Part shown: positions 8,892 through 18,900 of the stretch, piece by piece
Position numbering within the stretch: position 1 is the first letter of the stretch
How the letters are laid out: each line of letters starts with the position of its first letter
From: JAJEEA01 sp965215895
Lineage (GTDB): Bacteria; Acidobacteriota; Vicinamibacteria; Vicinamibacterales; UBA8438
Direction of reading: 5' to 3'
Assembly (NCBI GenBank): GCA_965215895.1
Contig: CBDCEY010000007.1
Coordinates: forward strand, 496,001-560,000
Length of the DNA: 64,000 nucleotides
Notes under the pieces: generated by a model
Seen by the model: only the letters and a program-made list of their open reading frames with translations
What the model was told of the DNA's origin: nothing
Database searches by the model: none
Program-made: the position numbers and the translations under genes

Positions 8892-8999
8892 CCAACCCTC
8901 CAGGGAGTCGGCGCCTTCGCGGGAGTCGGCGCCTTCGCGGGAGTCGGCGCCTCCGCGGGAGTCGGCGCCGTTCTACGGCAGGGACTCCTGGCCTGCGGC
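8892..8999 (-). repeat. Dispersed repeat, family C copy with 18-bp tandem units
   Basis: An inverted family C copy (CCAACCCTCC... to CGGCGCCGTTCTACGGC). Inside, at 8903-8971, an 18-bp unit GGGAGTCGGCGCCTTCGC is repeated three times (the third with one change) plus a partial fourth. The stop codon of the FAD oxidase gene lies in this repeat, so the repeat may have supplied that gene's end. Confidence 0.75.
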
Positions 9000-10457
9000 C
9001 AGGCGCTCGTCGAGAAAGAAGGCGGAACGGGGAGAGGATGGCGCCGCGGGTCCGGGTCCGGCGGCAAAAAGATCGGCCGTGCCGTCCGCGGCCGGATCGG
9101 GCTTCGCGGCGATCAGTTCGTCCAGACGCGATACCCCGTACAACACGGCGTCGAGGGCTCCGCACAGGGTCGCATCGTACAGATAGTCTCCGATGAACTG
9201 CAGTTGAGGCCAGCGCGGGTCCGGGCTGTGCCGTTGCTGCGCGGGAAGGAGGGGGACGCCGCCGGGCAGGGCGGAGACGCCGGCGACACCGGTCCACCGG
9301 TCCACGCAGGCCCGGACGAGCAGGTCGTCGCGCGCGGGGGCGTGGTCGGGCATGGCGTCGAGAACCGCGGCCACGATCTCTCCGTCGGGCTTCGATGCGT
9401 ACTCGAGAGCCGCCGCCCCGCCCAGCAGCCAGCTCTGGATGCCGGCCCCCGCCGCGCCGTCGTCGGGCGACTGGTCGTAGACGGTGACGCCGCCGAAGGC
9501 GTCGCTCACGAAGTAGTCCTCGGGAAACGCGCGGCGCCAGAACCGTCGCCGGAACAGCAGGGTCACCCGCAGATACGCGGTTCCGTGATCGTGATGCCGG
9601 ACATGGCCGGCGACCGCGTCCCGCAGGCGTTCGTCATGCCAGCGGATACGTCGCACGCCGGCCGGCGGCAGGGTGACGAGCAACGCGTCGACCTTGACGT
9701 CCTGCCGGCCGTCGTCGCGGTTCCGCAGCGACACCCGCAGCCCGGTCTCCTCGTCCGCGGCCACGTGGGTGACGGCCGTCCCCAGGGATACCGGAGAACG
9801 GACCCGGCCGGCCAGAGCCGCGACCAGCCCCGCGTTCCCTTCCGTCAGGGTGTACATCGTGCAGTAGCCGGGGTGGTCGATCAGCAGGTTGTCCATGCCG
9901 AACAGTCCGCTGGTGTGAGGCGGCTCGGTGGCCAGATCGCTGTGGCACTGCATCGCCGTGAACCACTCGCAGAGCGGATCGTCGATGTCGCCGAGGACGT
10001 CCGCAAACGTGCGCCGCTGCCAGGGATGGGCGTTGTCGCGTTCGCGGCCGGCCAGGGCGTAGTCCGCCGGCGGCCGCAGTCTCGTGCCCTGTTCCCAGAA
10101 CCGGCGCAGGCGGTCCATGCCGCGGTGTCCGAGCAGCCCCTCGAGCGTCCGGTCGTCCCGCAGGACGCGGTCGCCGACCACGAAGTACGGGGTTCCGGTG
10201 AGGGGTCGCGTCCGGAGACCCAGGTGACGGACAAGCCGGCGCAAATGGGGATTGCCGGCGATGTCGTACAGCTCGGCCACCCCTGCCTCGTAGTTCGCTC
10301 CGACCTCGGGCACCGGGCTCGTCCGGACCCGGCCGCCGGGGCGGTCGTTCGCCTCCCAGACCTCTATCTCCACCGCGTCGCCGAACCGGCGCTCGAGCAG
10401 GTAGGCGCTCAACAGCCCGCTGAAGCCGGCTCCGACGATCCCGATCCTGTCCGCCAT
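8973..10457 (-). CDS. FAD-dependent amine oxidase/desaturase-type oxidoreductase
   Basis: The 494-residue protein starts MADRIGIVGAGFSGLLSAYLL with the GxGxxG dinucleotide-binding fold, then EANDRPGGRVRTS, the GG motif of the flavin-containing amine oxidase/phytoene desaturase superfamily. A C-terminal FIGDYLYDATLCGALDAVLYG block is the usual FAD-closing segment. The substrate is unknown. It lies 70 bp downstream of mutS on the same strand; the end is within a dispersed repeat. Confidence 0.85.
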   Translation of the reverse strand: MADRIGIVGAGFSGLLSAYLLERRFGDAVEIEVWEANDRPGGRVRTSPVPEVGANYEAGVAELYDIAGNPHLRRLVRHLGLRTRPLTGTPYFVVGDRVLRDDRTLEGLLGHRGMDRLRRFWEQGTRLRPPADYALAGRERDNAHPWQRRTFADVLGDIDDPLCEWFTAMQCHSDLATEPPHTSGLFGMDNLLIDHPGYCTMYTLTEGNAGLVAALAGRVRSPVSLGTAVTHVAADEETGLRVSLRNRDDGRQDVKVDALLVTLPPAGVRRIRWHDERLRDAVAGHVRHHDHGTAYLRVTLLFRRRFWRRAFPEDYFVSDAFGGVTVYDQSPDDGAAGAGIQSWLLGGAAALEYASKPDGEIVAAVLDAMPDHAPARDDLLVRACVDRWTGVAGVSALPGGVPLLPAQQRHSPDPRWPQLQFIGDYLYDATLCGALDAVLYGVSRLDELIAAKPDPAADGTADLFAAGPGPAAPSSPRSAFFLDERLAAGQESLP

Positions 10458-10527
10458 GGGCGTTCATCCGTTCCCGCGCCCGGTGCCTCGCCGTCCGCCG
10501 GAACGGCGGCGAGACCACCCGCGCCGG

Positions 10528-13224
10528 CTACTTCGCCTCCCGCTTGAGCTCCGCCAGCAGGTTGAGGGCCTCGAGAGGGGTCATGCCGTCGACGTCGACG
10601 TCGCGCAGACGACGCACCACTTCCGGCTCCGGGGGGGCATCCGCGAACAGCCCCAACTGCGTCTGCCGGTCCGCGCCCCCGGCCGCCGGCACGGGGCGTC
10701 CGCCCCGCGCCAGCTCGTCCCGTTCGAGGCCGTGCAGGATCTCCTTCGCCCGTGCGACCGTCTGCGCCGGAAGGCCGGCGAGGCGTGCGACCTGGATGCC
10801 GTAGCTGTGGTCCGAGCGCCCCGGCTCCACCTTCCGGAGGAAGTGGATCTCGTCCTGCCATTCGCGGGCCACCACATGGTAGTTGACGACCCCCGGCAGC
10901 TTGTCGGCGACCTCGGTCAATTCATGGTAATGGGTGGCGAACAACGTCCTCGGTCGGGCCGATGGATCCGTCGCCAGATGCTCGGCGACGGCCCACGCGA
11001 TGCTCAACCCGTCGTAGGTCGCCGTGCCCCGGCCGATCTCGTCCAGCAGCACCAGGCTGCGGGAGGTCGCCGAATGCAGGATGTTGGCGGTTTCCTCCAT
11101 CTCCACCATGAAGGTCGACTGGCCGCGCGCAATGTTGTCGGAGGCTCCGACGCGGGCGAAGATCCGGTCGGTTATCGGAAGCTTGGCGCGATTCGCCGGC
11201 ACGAACGACCCGACGTGCGCCAAGAGGACGATGAGGGCGGTCTGCCGCAGGTAGGTCGACTTGCCGCCCATGTTCGGGCCGGTCAGGATGATCACCTGGT
11301 GCGTGGATCCGTTGAGGGTCGCGTCGTTGGGGACGAAGGCATGCCCGACGTGCCGCTCCACGACGGGATGACGACCCTCGACGATCACCAGCTCGTCTCC
11401 GTCGTGCACGTGCGGCTTGATGTAGTCGTTGACGGCCGCCGCCTCGGCGAGCCCGGCGAGGACGTCGAGGCTGGCCACCGCCCGGGCCGAGTCCTGGATG
11501 GGCGGCGTCGACGCCGCAACCTCGCTTCTGAGCGCCTCGAAAAGGCTGATTTCCCGCTCCAGAATCTGTTCGTCGGCCCCGAGCACCTTGTGCTCGTAGT
11601 CCTTGAGGGCGGGGGTGATGAAACGTTCGCCCCCGGCGATCGTCTGCTTCCGGTGGTAGTCGTCGGGGACCGCGTGCAGATTCGCCCTGGAGACCTCGAT
11701 GTAGTATCCGAAGACCCGATTGAAACGGATCTTCAGCGACCCGATGCCGGTGCGGGCGCGCTCGGCCGCCTCCATGGCGGCGATCTGTTCCTTGCCGCCC
11801 CGGCTGATCGCGCGCAGCTCGTCCAACTGCGCGTCCACGCCGTCACGAATGACCCCGCCGTCGCGGGCGAGGGCGGGAGGCGATTTGCTCACCGTCGCCT
11901 CGATGGCGTCCCGCACCGCCGGCACTTCGTCGAGTTCCGCGGCCAGACTGCTCGTCAGGGGGGCATCGAGGACCTGGAGAATCGCCTTGATGCGGGGGAC
12001 CGCGGCCAGTGATCGCTGCAGCGCGAGCAGATCCCGGGGACCCGCCGTCCCCATCGCGGCTCTCGCGACGAGACGCTCCAGGTCCTGCACGGGCTTCAGC
12101 GCCTCCCGGAGCTTCGCGCGATCCGTCGACCGAAACGCGAGCTCCTCGACGGCGTCGAGGCGGTTGCGCACCCGCTCGAGGTTCACGAGGGGCCGCAGCA
12201 GCCAACTCCGCAGCAGGCGGCTGCCCATCACCGTCACGGTGTGGTCGATCTCGGCGAGCAGGGAGCCGGATCGGCCGCCTTCGGCCGAGCGGACCACTTC
12301 GAGATGGCGGAGCGTGGCGGCATCGACGACCAGTGCGTCCGCGGTCTCTCGAAAGGCGATGCCACGGACGTGAGACAAGCGGCCCTGCTGCGTCTCGCGC
12401 AGATAGTGTACGAGGGCCCCGGCCGCCGCGACCGCCGCCGGTCGATCTCCGAGTCCGAATCCGTCGAGCCCGGCGGTGCCGAACTGGCTGGTCAACGCCT
12501 CCCGGGCCCGGTGGTCATCGAAGACCCACGGGGCAAGGCGGGTGACCGCCGGGGGAGCGAGGTCGGGCAGCAGGGAAGCGAGGTCACGGTCTTCCGGCGC
12601 GACCACCTCCCGCGGTTGCAGCACCGCGATGTCGTCCGCGAGCGTCTGGCGCCCGGTATCGCCGCCGTACTCCGTCGCCGCGAAGGCGCCGGTCGAGACG
12701 TCGAGCAGGGCCATGCCGTACCGGTCCTGCGCGCCCGAAGCCGCGGCCGGGAGGACCGCAATCCCCATCAGGAACACCGGCTCCCGATCGTCGAGATACG
12801 CCGTGTCGGTGAACGTGCCGGGGGATATCACCCGCACGACCTCGCGTTGCACGACGCCCCTGGCCTTCCGGGGGTCTTCGACCTGCTCGCAGATGGCGAC
12901 GCGAAACCCTTTCTGCACCAGGCGGGTCAGGTAGGTGTCGGCCGCGTGGTGGGGCACGCCGCACATCGGAATCGCACCGCCGGCCGCATCCTTCGACCGG
13001 GACGTCAAGGTCAGATCCAGCGCCCGGGCCGCAGTGACCGCGTCTTCGTAGAACATCTCGTAGAAGTCGCCCATCCGGAAGAACACGATGGCGTCCGGGT
13101 GCTTCCGCTTCGCGTCCATATACTGGCGCATGGCGGGGGTCGGAGCCCGCACCGCCGCGGCGCTGTTCGTCGTGGAGGGGGTCACGGAGCCAATCGGAGG
13201 ATCGTGGCGCGCCTCGGGCGCCAC
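10528..13224 (-). CDS. mutS: DNA mismatch repair protein MutS
   Basis: Mismatch-recognising ATPase of 898 residues. The N-terminal domain has FFRMGDFYEMFYEDA with the Phe-x-Glu mismatch wedge, and MCGVPHHA. The C-terminal ATPase has Walker A GPNMGGKST (about residue 652) and the DEIGRGTATYDGLSIAWA Walker B/signature block. The annotated start lies only 8 bp from the divergent tsaB frame, so the true start may be an internal GTG just before TPSTTNSAAAVRAPTPAM. Confidence 0.96.
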   Translation of the reverse strand: MAPEARHDPPIGSVTPSTTNSAAAVRAPTPAMRQYMDAKRKHPDAIVFFRMGDFYEMFYEDAVTAARALDLTLTSRSKDAAGGAIPMCGVPHHAADTYLTRLVQKGFRVAICEQVEDPRKARGVVQREVVRVISPGTFTDTAYLDDREPVFLMGIAVLPAAASGAQDRYGMALLDVSTGAFAATEYGGDTGRQTLADDIAVLQPREVVAPEDRDLASLLPDLAPPAVTRLAPWVFDDHRAREALTSQFGTAGLDGFGLGDRPAAVAAAGALVHYLRETQQGRLSHVRGIAFRETADALVVDAATLRHLEVVRSAEGGRSGSLLAEIDHTVTVMGSRLLRSWLLRPLVNLERVRNRLDAVEELAFRSTDRAKLREALKPVQDLERLVARAAMGTAGPRDLLALQRSLAAVPRIKAILQVLDAPLTSSLAAELDEVPAVRDAIEATVSKSPPALARDGGVIRDGVDAQLDELRAISRGGKEQIAAMEAAERARTGIGSLKIRFNRVFGYYIEVSRANLHAVPDDYHRKQTIAGGERFITPALKDYEHKVLGADEQILEREISLFEALRSEVAASTPPIQDSARAVASLDVLAGLAEAAAVNDYIKPHVHDGDELVIVEGRHPVVERHVGHAFVPNDATLNGSTHQVIILTGPNMGGKSTYLRQTALIVLLAHVGSFVPANRAKLPITDRIFARVGASDNIARGQSTFMVEMEETANILHSATSRSLVLLDEIGRGTATYDGLSIAWAVAEHLATDPSARPRTLFATHYHELTEVADKLPGVVNYHVVAREWQDEIHFLRKVEPGRSDHSYGIQVARLAGLPAQTVARAKEILHGLERDELARGGRPVPAAGGADRQTQLGLFADAPPEPEVVRRLRDVDVDGMTPLEALNLLAELKREAK

Positions 13225-13316
13225 GGGTCGGAGTGCGGTGGTCTGGAGTGCGGTCTGTGGATTGTGCGAGTATAGAAAGCACGCCGAGAGCAGTCAAGGC
13301 GCCGAGGAAACCGGGT

Positions 13317-14081
13317 TTGCTCACGCTGGCCGTCGACACGACGACGAATAGGGGCAGCTTCGCGCTGGCGCGGAACGGGCGCGTGCTCGAGGCAGTGTCG
13401 GGCGACCCCGGCCTGACCCATGGCGAGCGGCTGCCGGGTGCGCTGCACGCGCTGCTGGTGCGGCACGGGATGACCACGGCCGACGTCGACCGGTACGCCG
13501 TGGCCCTCGGACCGGGATCGTTCACGGGACTGCGCGTCGGCATCGCGACGGTCCAGGGGCTCGCCCTCGCGCACGGCCGGCCGGTGGTCGGCATTCCGAT
13601 CCTGGACATTCTGGTGGACATCGCCGTGCAGCGGGTCGGGACCGGACCCGCCCCCGATCTGATCGTTCCCTGGGTGGATGCGAAGCGCGGAGAAGTGTTC
13701 GCGGCGCTCTATGCACCGGACCCGGGCTCGTCTCCGCGCCCCGCAGCCGCGGCCGGCGCGGGATGGCGGGTGGTGGAGGCTGCGATCTCGGCCCGACCGG
13801 CCGCGGTGCTGGAGGGATGGCGCGACCGGTTGCGACGCGGCCCGGCCTGGGTCATCGGAGACGGCGTTGCGGCCAGCCGACCCTTGCTGGATGCTCGGCT
13901 GGGCCCCGCGTCGAGACAGTTCGATGACACACCGTTGCTGGCCGGGGCGATGGCGGCCATGGCGGTGCAGGAACCGTGGTGCGGGCAGGCGGGAACGCCG
14001 CACGGCCTCCAGCCGGTGTACGTGCGCCGGCCCGACGCGGAGCTGGCGCGAGAACGGCGCCGCCGGGCCAACGACGCGTGA
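13317..14081 (+). CDS. tsaB: tRNA threonylcarbamoyladenosine protein TsaB
   Basis: Non-catalytic Kae1-like partner of TsaD/TsaE in t6A37 synthesis on ANN-decoding tRNAs. LTLAVDTTTNRGSFALARNG, the HGERLPGALHALL block and ALGPGSFTGLRVGIATVQGLALA are family hallmarks. The start is uncertain: TTG at 13317 preceded by GAGGAAA gives 254 residues, and a GTG at 13233 would add 28 unconserved residues. It is divergent from mutS. Confidence 0.9.
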   Translation: MLTLAVDTTTNRGSFALARNGRVLEAVSGDPGLTHGERLPGALHALLVRHGMTTADVDRYAVALGPGSFTGLRVGIATVQGLALAHGRPVVGIPILDILVDIAVQRVGTGPAPDLIVPWVDAKRGEVFAALYAPDPGSSPRPAAAAGAGWRVVEAAISARPAAVLEGWRDRLRRGPAWVIGDGVAASRPLLDARLGPASRQFDDTPLLAGAMAAMAVQEPWCGQAGTPHGLQPVYVRRPDAELARERRRRANDA

Positions 14082-14207
14082 CCGGCGGGCCGGGTCAAGG
14101 TCCCGATTGTCCTATACTGGCTACCGGACCTGTGGTACCGTTTCGGTTCCGCAAAACTGCATCCGGACGTGCGACGAGACCAGGGACCACGCCTCAGAGG
14201 AGGTGGC

Positions 14208-14441
14208 ATGGCACAGGATTCGCAACAGTTGAGAGAACATCTTCTCCAGACCGACAGCGGGTTTCGCCAGCTCGCGGAACAGCACCAGGAGTTCGATACC
14301 CGCCTGCATGAGTTGTCCGGCCTGGATTATCTGTCGCAGCCGGAACGGATCGAAGAGGCCAACTTGAAGAAGCGGAAGCTTCAGTTGAAAGACAGGATGC
14401 ACGATATCCTGCGCCGCCACGCGGATCCCCAGACTGTGTGA
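14208..14441 (+). CDS. YdcH-type (DUF465) small helical protein
   Basis: A 77-residue basic, all-helical protein with the DUF465 pattern: FRQLAEQHQEFDTRLHEL followed by EEANLKKRKLQLKDRMHDIL. A strong site AGGAGGTGG lies directly before the ATG at 14208, which sets the start. Function is unknown for the family. It precedes psd by 27 bp. Confidence 0.88.
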   Translation: MAQDSQQLREHLLQTDSGFRQLAEQHQEFDTRLHELSGLDYLSQPERIEEANLKKRKLQLKDRMHDILRRHADPQTV

Positions 14442-14468
14442 CGTTCCGCTACCGGCGGCGTCTTGCTC

Positions 14469-15137
14469 ATGTTCATCGACCGGGCGGGATTACCGTTCAT
14501 CGGCTTGGCGTTCGTTCCGTCGGTGATCTGCCTGGTCGCCGGGCTGCCGTTTGCGGCCGCGCTCCTGAGCAGTCTGGGAATCCTCGTCAGCCTGTTCTTT
14601 CGTGATCCGTCCCGGGAGCCGCCGCGGTCCCCGGGCGTCGTCGTCGCGCCCGCCGATGGCCGGGTTCTGTTCGCGGGAGCGGCGGAACCCGAAGGCGCTC
14701 CGCCGGGGACCTGGTTGCAGGTCAGCATTTTTCTGTCCCCGCTCGACGTACACGTGAACCGCGTGCCGATCGGCGGACGGATCACGCGGGTCGACCATTT
14801 TCGCGGCACGTTCATGCCGGCGTACCGCCCGGGAGCCGGCGCGAGCAACGAGCGGGCGGAGGTCTGGCTGGAGCACGAGGGACACACCATCGTGTTCCGG
14901 CAGGTCGTGGGGGCGCTGGCCAGGCGGGTCGTCTGCCGGGTGACCCCGGGAACGACCGTACGGACCGGCGAGCGTTTCGGTATCATGAAGTTCGGTTCGC
15001 GAATGGATCTGTTCGTGCCGGCCGGCGCCACCCTCGTCGTCGCCCCGGGCGATCGGGTGCGAGGGGGCGAAACGGTCGTCGCGCGGCTCGGCGTCCCGCC
15101 GGGGGAGAGCCGGATTGCCCGGGAGTCTGCTCCCTAG
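14469..15137 (+). CDS. psd: Phosphatidylserine decarboxylase proenzyme
   Basis: Makes phosphatidylethanolamine from phosphatidylserine at the inner membrane. It is the short class (222 residues from the ATG at 14469; a TTG at 14463 is also possible). Two hydrophobic segments lie near the N-terminus. PADGRVLFAG, the SPLDVHVNRVPIGGRI block and IMKFGSRMDLFVP are present; the Ser of the FGSR motif is the expected self-cleavage and pyruvoyl site. It is followed 36 bp on by pssA, which supplies its substrate. Confidence 0.93.
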   Translation: MFIDRAGLPFIGLAFVPSVICLVAGLPFAAALLSSLGILVSLFFRDPSREPPRSPGVVVAPADGRVLFAGAAEPEGAPPGTWLQVSIFLSPLDVHVNRVPIGGRITRVDHFRGTFMPAYRPGAGASNERAEVWLEHEGHTIVFRQVVGALARRVVCRVTPGTTVRTGERFGIMKFGSRMDLFVPAGATLVVAPGDRVRGGETVVARLGVPPGESRIARESAP

Positions 15138-15173
15138 ACGGTGCGGGCTCCGGCCAGCGTGCGGAGCATCACC

Positions 15174-15980
15174 ATGCCGACAGTGCTCGCCGTGCTGCGG
15201 AACAAGCGCCGAAGCCAACGCTTCCGGCGGGGCGTGTATCTGCTGCCGAGCATGTTCACCGTCGGCAACCTGTTCTGCGGCTACGCCTGTATCGTCCATG
15301 CCATGCGCGGGGACTACGCGACGGCCGCGGTCTTCATCGGCGTGGCCACGGTGCTGGACGTGCTTGACGGTCGTATCGCGCGGCTGGCCGGGGCGGCGAG
15401 CGAGTTCGGCGGCGAGTTCGACTCGCTGGCGGACGTCATTTCGTTCGGGGTGGCCCCGGCGGTGCTCGTCCTCGCGTGGGGCCTCGAGCCGCTCGGCCGG
15501 CTGGGATGGGCGGTCGGTTTCCTCTACGTGACCGCGACCGCGTTGCGTCTCGCGCGCTTCAATGTCCAAGGCAAGAGCTCGGACAAGCGGTACTTCGCGG
15601 GGATGCCGAGCCCCGCCGCGGGCGGCGTGCTGGCCGCAACGGTATTCGCGTGGCCCGGCGGCCTGGGAATTGCCCAGGCGCCGTTCGTGGCCTTGCTAGT
15701 GGTGCTGGTGCCCGCGCTTCTGATGGTCAGCCGAATCCGCTTCCGCAGCTTCGGCGCGCTCATCCTGCAGCCCCGCCGCTCCTACGTCGGCCTGCTGCAG
15801 TTCGCGATCCTCGTCGCCGCCATCGCCGTCCAACCCGAGCTCGTCCTCTTCCTGATGGCGTACGCCTATCTCGTATCCGGTCCCATCGGGTACGTGGTGG
15901 GCCGTGTGCACCGGCCGGCCGGCAGGCAGGACGATCAGCCCCGCGACGCCACCGAGCTGAACACCGCAAGCACCGGCTGA
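15174..15980 (+). CDS. pssA: CDP-diacylglycerol-serine O-phosphatidyltransferase
   Basis: Integral membrane enzyme joining CDP-diacylglycerol and serine. The CDP-alcohol phosphotransferase signature is complete: DGRIARLAGAASEFGGEFD followed by SLAD, matching DGx2ARx8Gx3Dx3D. Several hydrophobic helices follow. The ATG at 15174 (268 residues) has CGGAG upstream; a GTG at 15141 would add 11 residues. The gene ends 6 bp from the convergent sensor kinase gene. Confidence 0.94.
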   Translation: MPTVLAVLRNKRRSQRFRRGVYLLPSMFTVGNLFCGYACIVHAMRGDYATAAVFIGVATVLDVLDGRIARLAGAASEFGGEFDSLADVISFGVAPAVLVLAWGLEPLGRLGWAVGFLYVTATALRLARFNVQGKSSDKRYFAGMPSPAAGGVLAATVFAWPGGLGIAQAPFVALLVVLVPALLMVSRIRFRSFGALILQPRRSYVGLLQFAILVAAIAVQPELVLFLMAYAYLVSGPIGYVVGRVHRPAGRQDDQPRDATELNTASTG

Positions 15981-15986
15981 CCGCTT

Positions 15987-18900
15987 CTACCGCGCAGAGT
16001 GCCCGGCGGGGGCGTCCGTGACCGGCAGGGTCATGGTCACGGTGGTGCCGCGGCCCCGTTCGCTGGTGACGGCGATGGTTCCGCCGTTCAGCTCCACGTT
16101 GCGCTTCGCAATCGCCATTCCCAGTCCCGTGCCGGTGATCCGGGTCGAGAAGTACGGTTCGAAGATGCGGGCCAGCACGTCGGGCTCGAGTCCGACCCCG
16201 GTGTCGCGGATGACCAGTTGTACCTGCGAGGCGTTCCGCGCGGCGCTGATCGCGAGGGCGCCCTCGTCGGGCATCGCGTGGAGCGCATTCTCGATGATGT
16301 TCGTTATCGCCCGCTGCATCAGCACCGGGTCGAGGCGCAGCGGGGGCAGATCCGGCGGCAGGTCCGCCGACAGGGTGATGCGGCCTTCGAGGCCGGGTCC
16401 GTAGGGTCCCACGACCTCGCTCACGAGAGCCGCGAGATCCGTCGGCGTCCGCTTGGCGACCGGAGAGGAGGCGTAGCTCGAGAACTCGGAGGCGATCTGC
16501 CGCAGTATCCGGACCTGTTTCAGGATCGATTCGACGCAACCCTGCAACACCGGGGTCAGCGGCGATCCGCGGTCGGTATGCACCCGAAGCAGATGCTCGG
16601 CGCTGAGCTGGACCGGGGTCAGGGGATTCTTGATCTCGTGGGCGACCTGCCGCGCCATCTCCGTCCACGCTTCCAGGCGATGCGTGCGCTCGAGCTGGTG
16701 TCGTTGTGCGTCTAGCTCGACCGCCATCCGGTTGAAGTCCGCCTCGAGGATGACGAGCTCGTCGGCGGACCGCGCCGCGACCTGTTTCTCGATGCGGTCC
16801 GCCTGTTGGTCGGATACGAGGGGACCGAACTCGCCCCGCGCGACGCGGCTGGTTGCCCGGGTGAGCCGCTTGACGGGATTGGCGATGCCCCGGGCGATGA
16901 CCCAGCCGATGAACCCGACGACGGCGGCGAAGAACAGCGCGGACCCCAGCACACGGCGGTTGAGCTCGTCGATCTGGCCCTCTATCTCCTGTTGCCGCGA
17001 AGCCAGCGGCACGGTCAGGATCACCTCGCGGCCCCCCACCCGGACCGGCGCCGCCGCCAACTGGTACCGGAGGGCTCCGGCCGCGTCCTCGCCCACGAAG
17101 CCGGGCAACTGGTCGAGGGCGATGGCGCGATAGACCACGTCCGGCGTGCGCGTCGGCAATACGCCCGACGCGTAGAGATCGCGCGTGCTCGTCGCGACGA
17201 GATGGGGGCCGTCGAAGATATTGACGTCCTGCCCGATCACCTGACCGATGCGGACCAGGATGTCGTCGGTGAACCGGGCGATAATCTGCCCATCGGGCGA
17301 CTGGATCAGGACGGACTCCTCGATGACGCTCCTCGCCACCGCCGCCGCCCGAACCGCGCCGGCCTCGACGTCGGCCCGCAACTGATCCGCGAAGTACCCC
17401 TGAATCAGGATCGCGACCACCACCACCGGGGCGGTCGCGACCCCCACGAACCAGATCTGCAGCTTGAGGGCGAACCGCGTCCGCACCTCGCGGTACGGCA
17501 ACCGCCGCCGGAGCCGCGGAAACACGAGGGCGGCGAGAACCACCGCCAGCAGCACGAGGCCGCCGGCGGCAAGGACCAGCAACGCCATCTCCGAGAGGTG
17601 CAGCAGATGATCGAACGCGGTATGCGCCGGGTAGCCCAGCGCATAGATGCCGGCGCGGGTATTCGTGATGAACACCTCGTACCGGCGCGAGTCCTTGACG
17701 AGGCGGGTCCAGAACGGGCTGCGGGACGCGTAGATCCGCTCGAACAAGGCGTCGTCGATCGGCCACGCGCTGCGGTTCGAGAGGAACGCCGGCTGGCGTC
17801 CCCATCCGTAGATGACGAGCTCGACCTCGTGGCCGGGCGCACCCGGCCCCGGCGAGCCCCGGCCGGTCTCCATCGGCTCCACGTAGGGACTGCGCGAGGC
17901 GATGAAGGGCAGCGACTCGTAGTCGACCTGCGCGACGTGGACGACCACGCCGCCGGCGGGGACTCCGGCGGCGCCGGCGGCGTGGTCGCAGAAGCCCCGT
18001 TCGGCATGCAGCATTCGGCGATCTTCGGAGCCGAACGGAGCCACCTCGCCGAACACCTCCCATTCGCAGCCGGTGGCGGTCCACCGCGAGGCGGTCACCG
18101 AGTCGGGGATGTTCAGAGCGAACCGGCTCTGCAGATCGCCGTCCGCTCCGAAGATCTCGACCGCCGAGGTCAAGCGCGATGCGGCCAGGGCGGTCCGGCT
18201 CCAGATGGTGAACGCGGCATCGATACCGGTTCCGGTCTGGTCCGGGACTGCGGCCGGCGCGGGCCGGGCGGGCCTTGCCTCGAGCTCGGCGTCTATCTCC
18301 TCGAGGGTCAGGTCGAGTTGGCGGTTCAGGTCCTGCGGATGCTCGGCCGCCCGCACGGCATAGCGGGCGGCCACGAGATTCCGCCTCGCCTCGTCGCTCA
18401 GAGACACCAGGGAGAGATACAAGGGCAGCGCCGGCAGCAGAATGGCGCACAGGGTCGCGAGCAGGCGGGTCACCGGATCGGTGCGGCGGAACCAGTGCAT
18501 CAGCCGTTGGCCGCGGAATGCGAGGACGCTCCCCAGCAGGCACAAGAGCAGCGACGGCGCGAGCGGCGCCCATCCGGCGCCGGAGGCGATGCCGACAGGA
18601 ATCAGGATCAACAGCAGCAACCGCCCGGCGCGGCGCAAGAGCGGGCGGACCGGCCAGCGGGCCAGGGCGATGCCCATCAGCAGTGCCGTGGCCCATACCG
18701 TCGACGCGCTCGCCAGCACGAGTGCGAGCTGCAGAGAGGTTCGGGCCGCGTCGAACGGTTGCAGGGACGTGTAGAAGAGGTCCATCGACGCGCTCGCCAC
18801 CGTGTCCTGCAGGAGCCGGTGGTGGAGCCCGAGCAGCGCGGTCATCAGCAGCAGCGTTCCCGGCGGCAGGAACCGGAGCCCGCTCTCGACGGCGGATTGC

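Noticed and set aside
8903..8971. Short repeats considered as a CRISPR array
   Set aside because: Units are 18 bp, directly adjacent, with no spacers and no cas genes.
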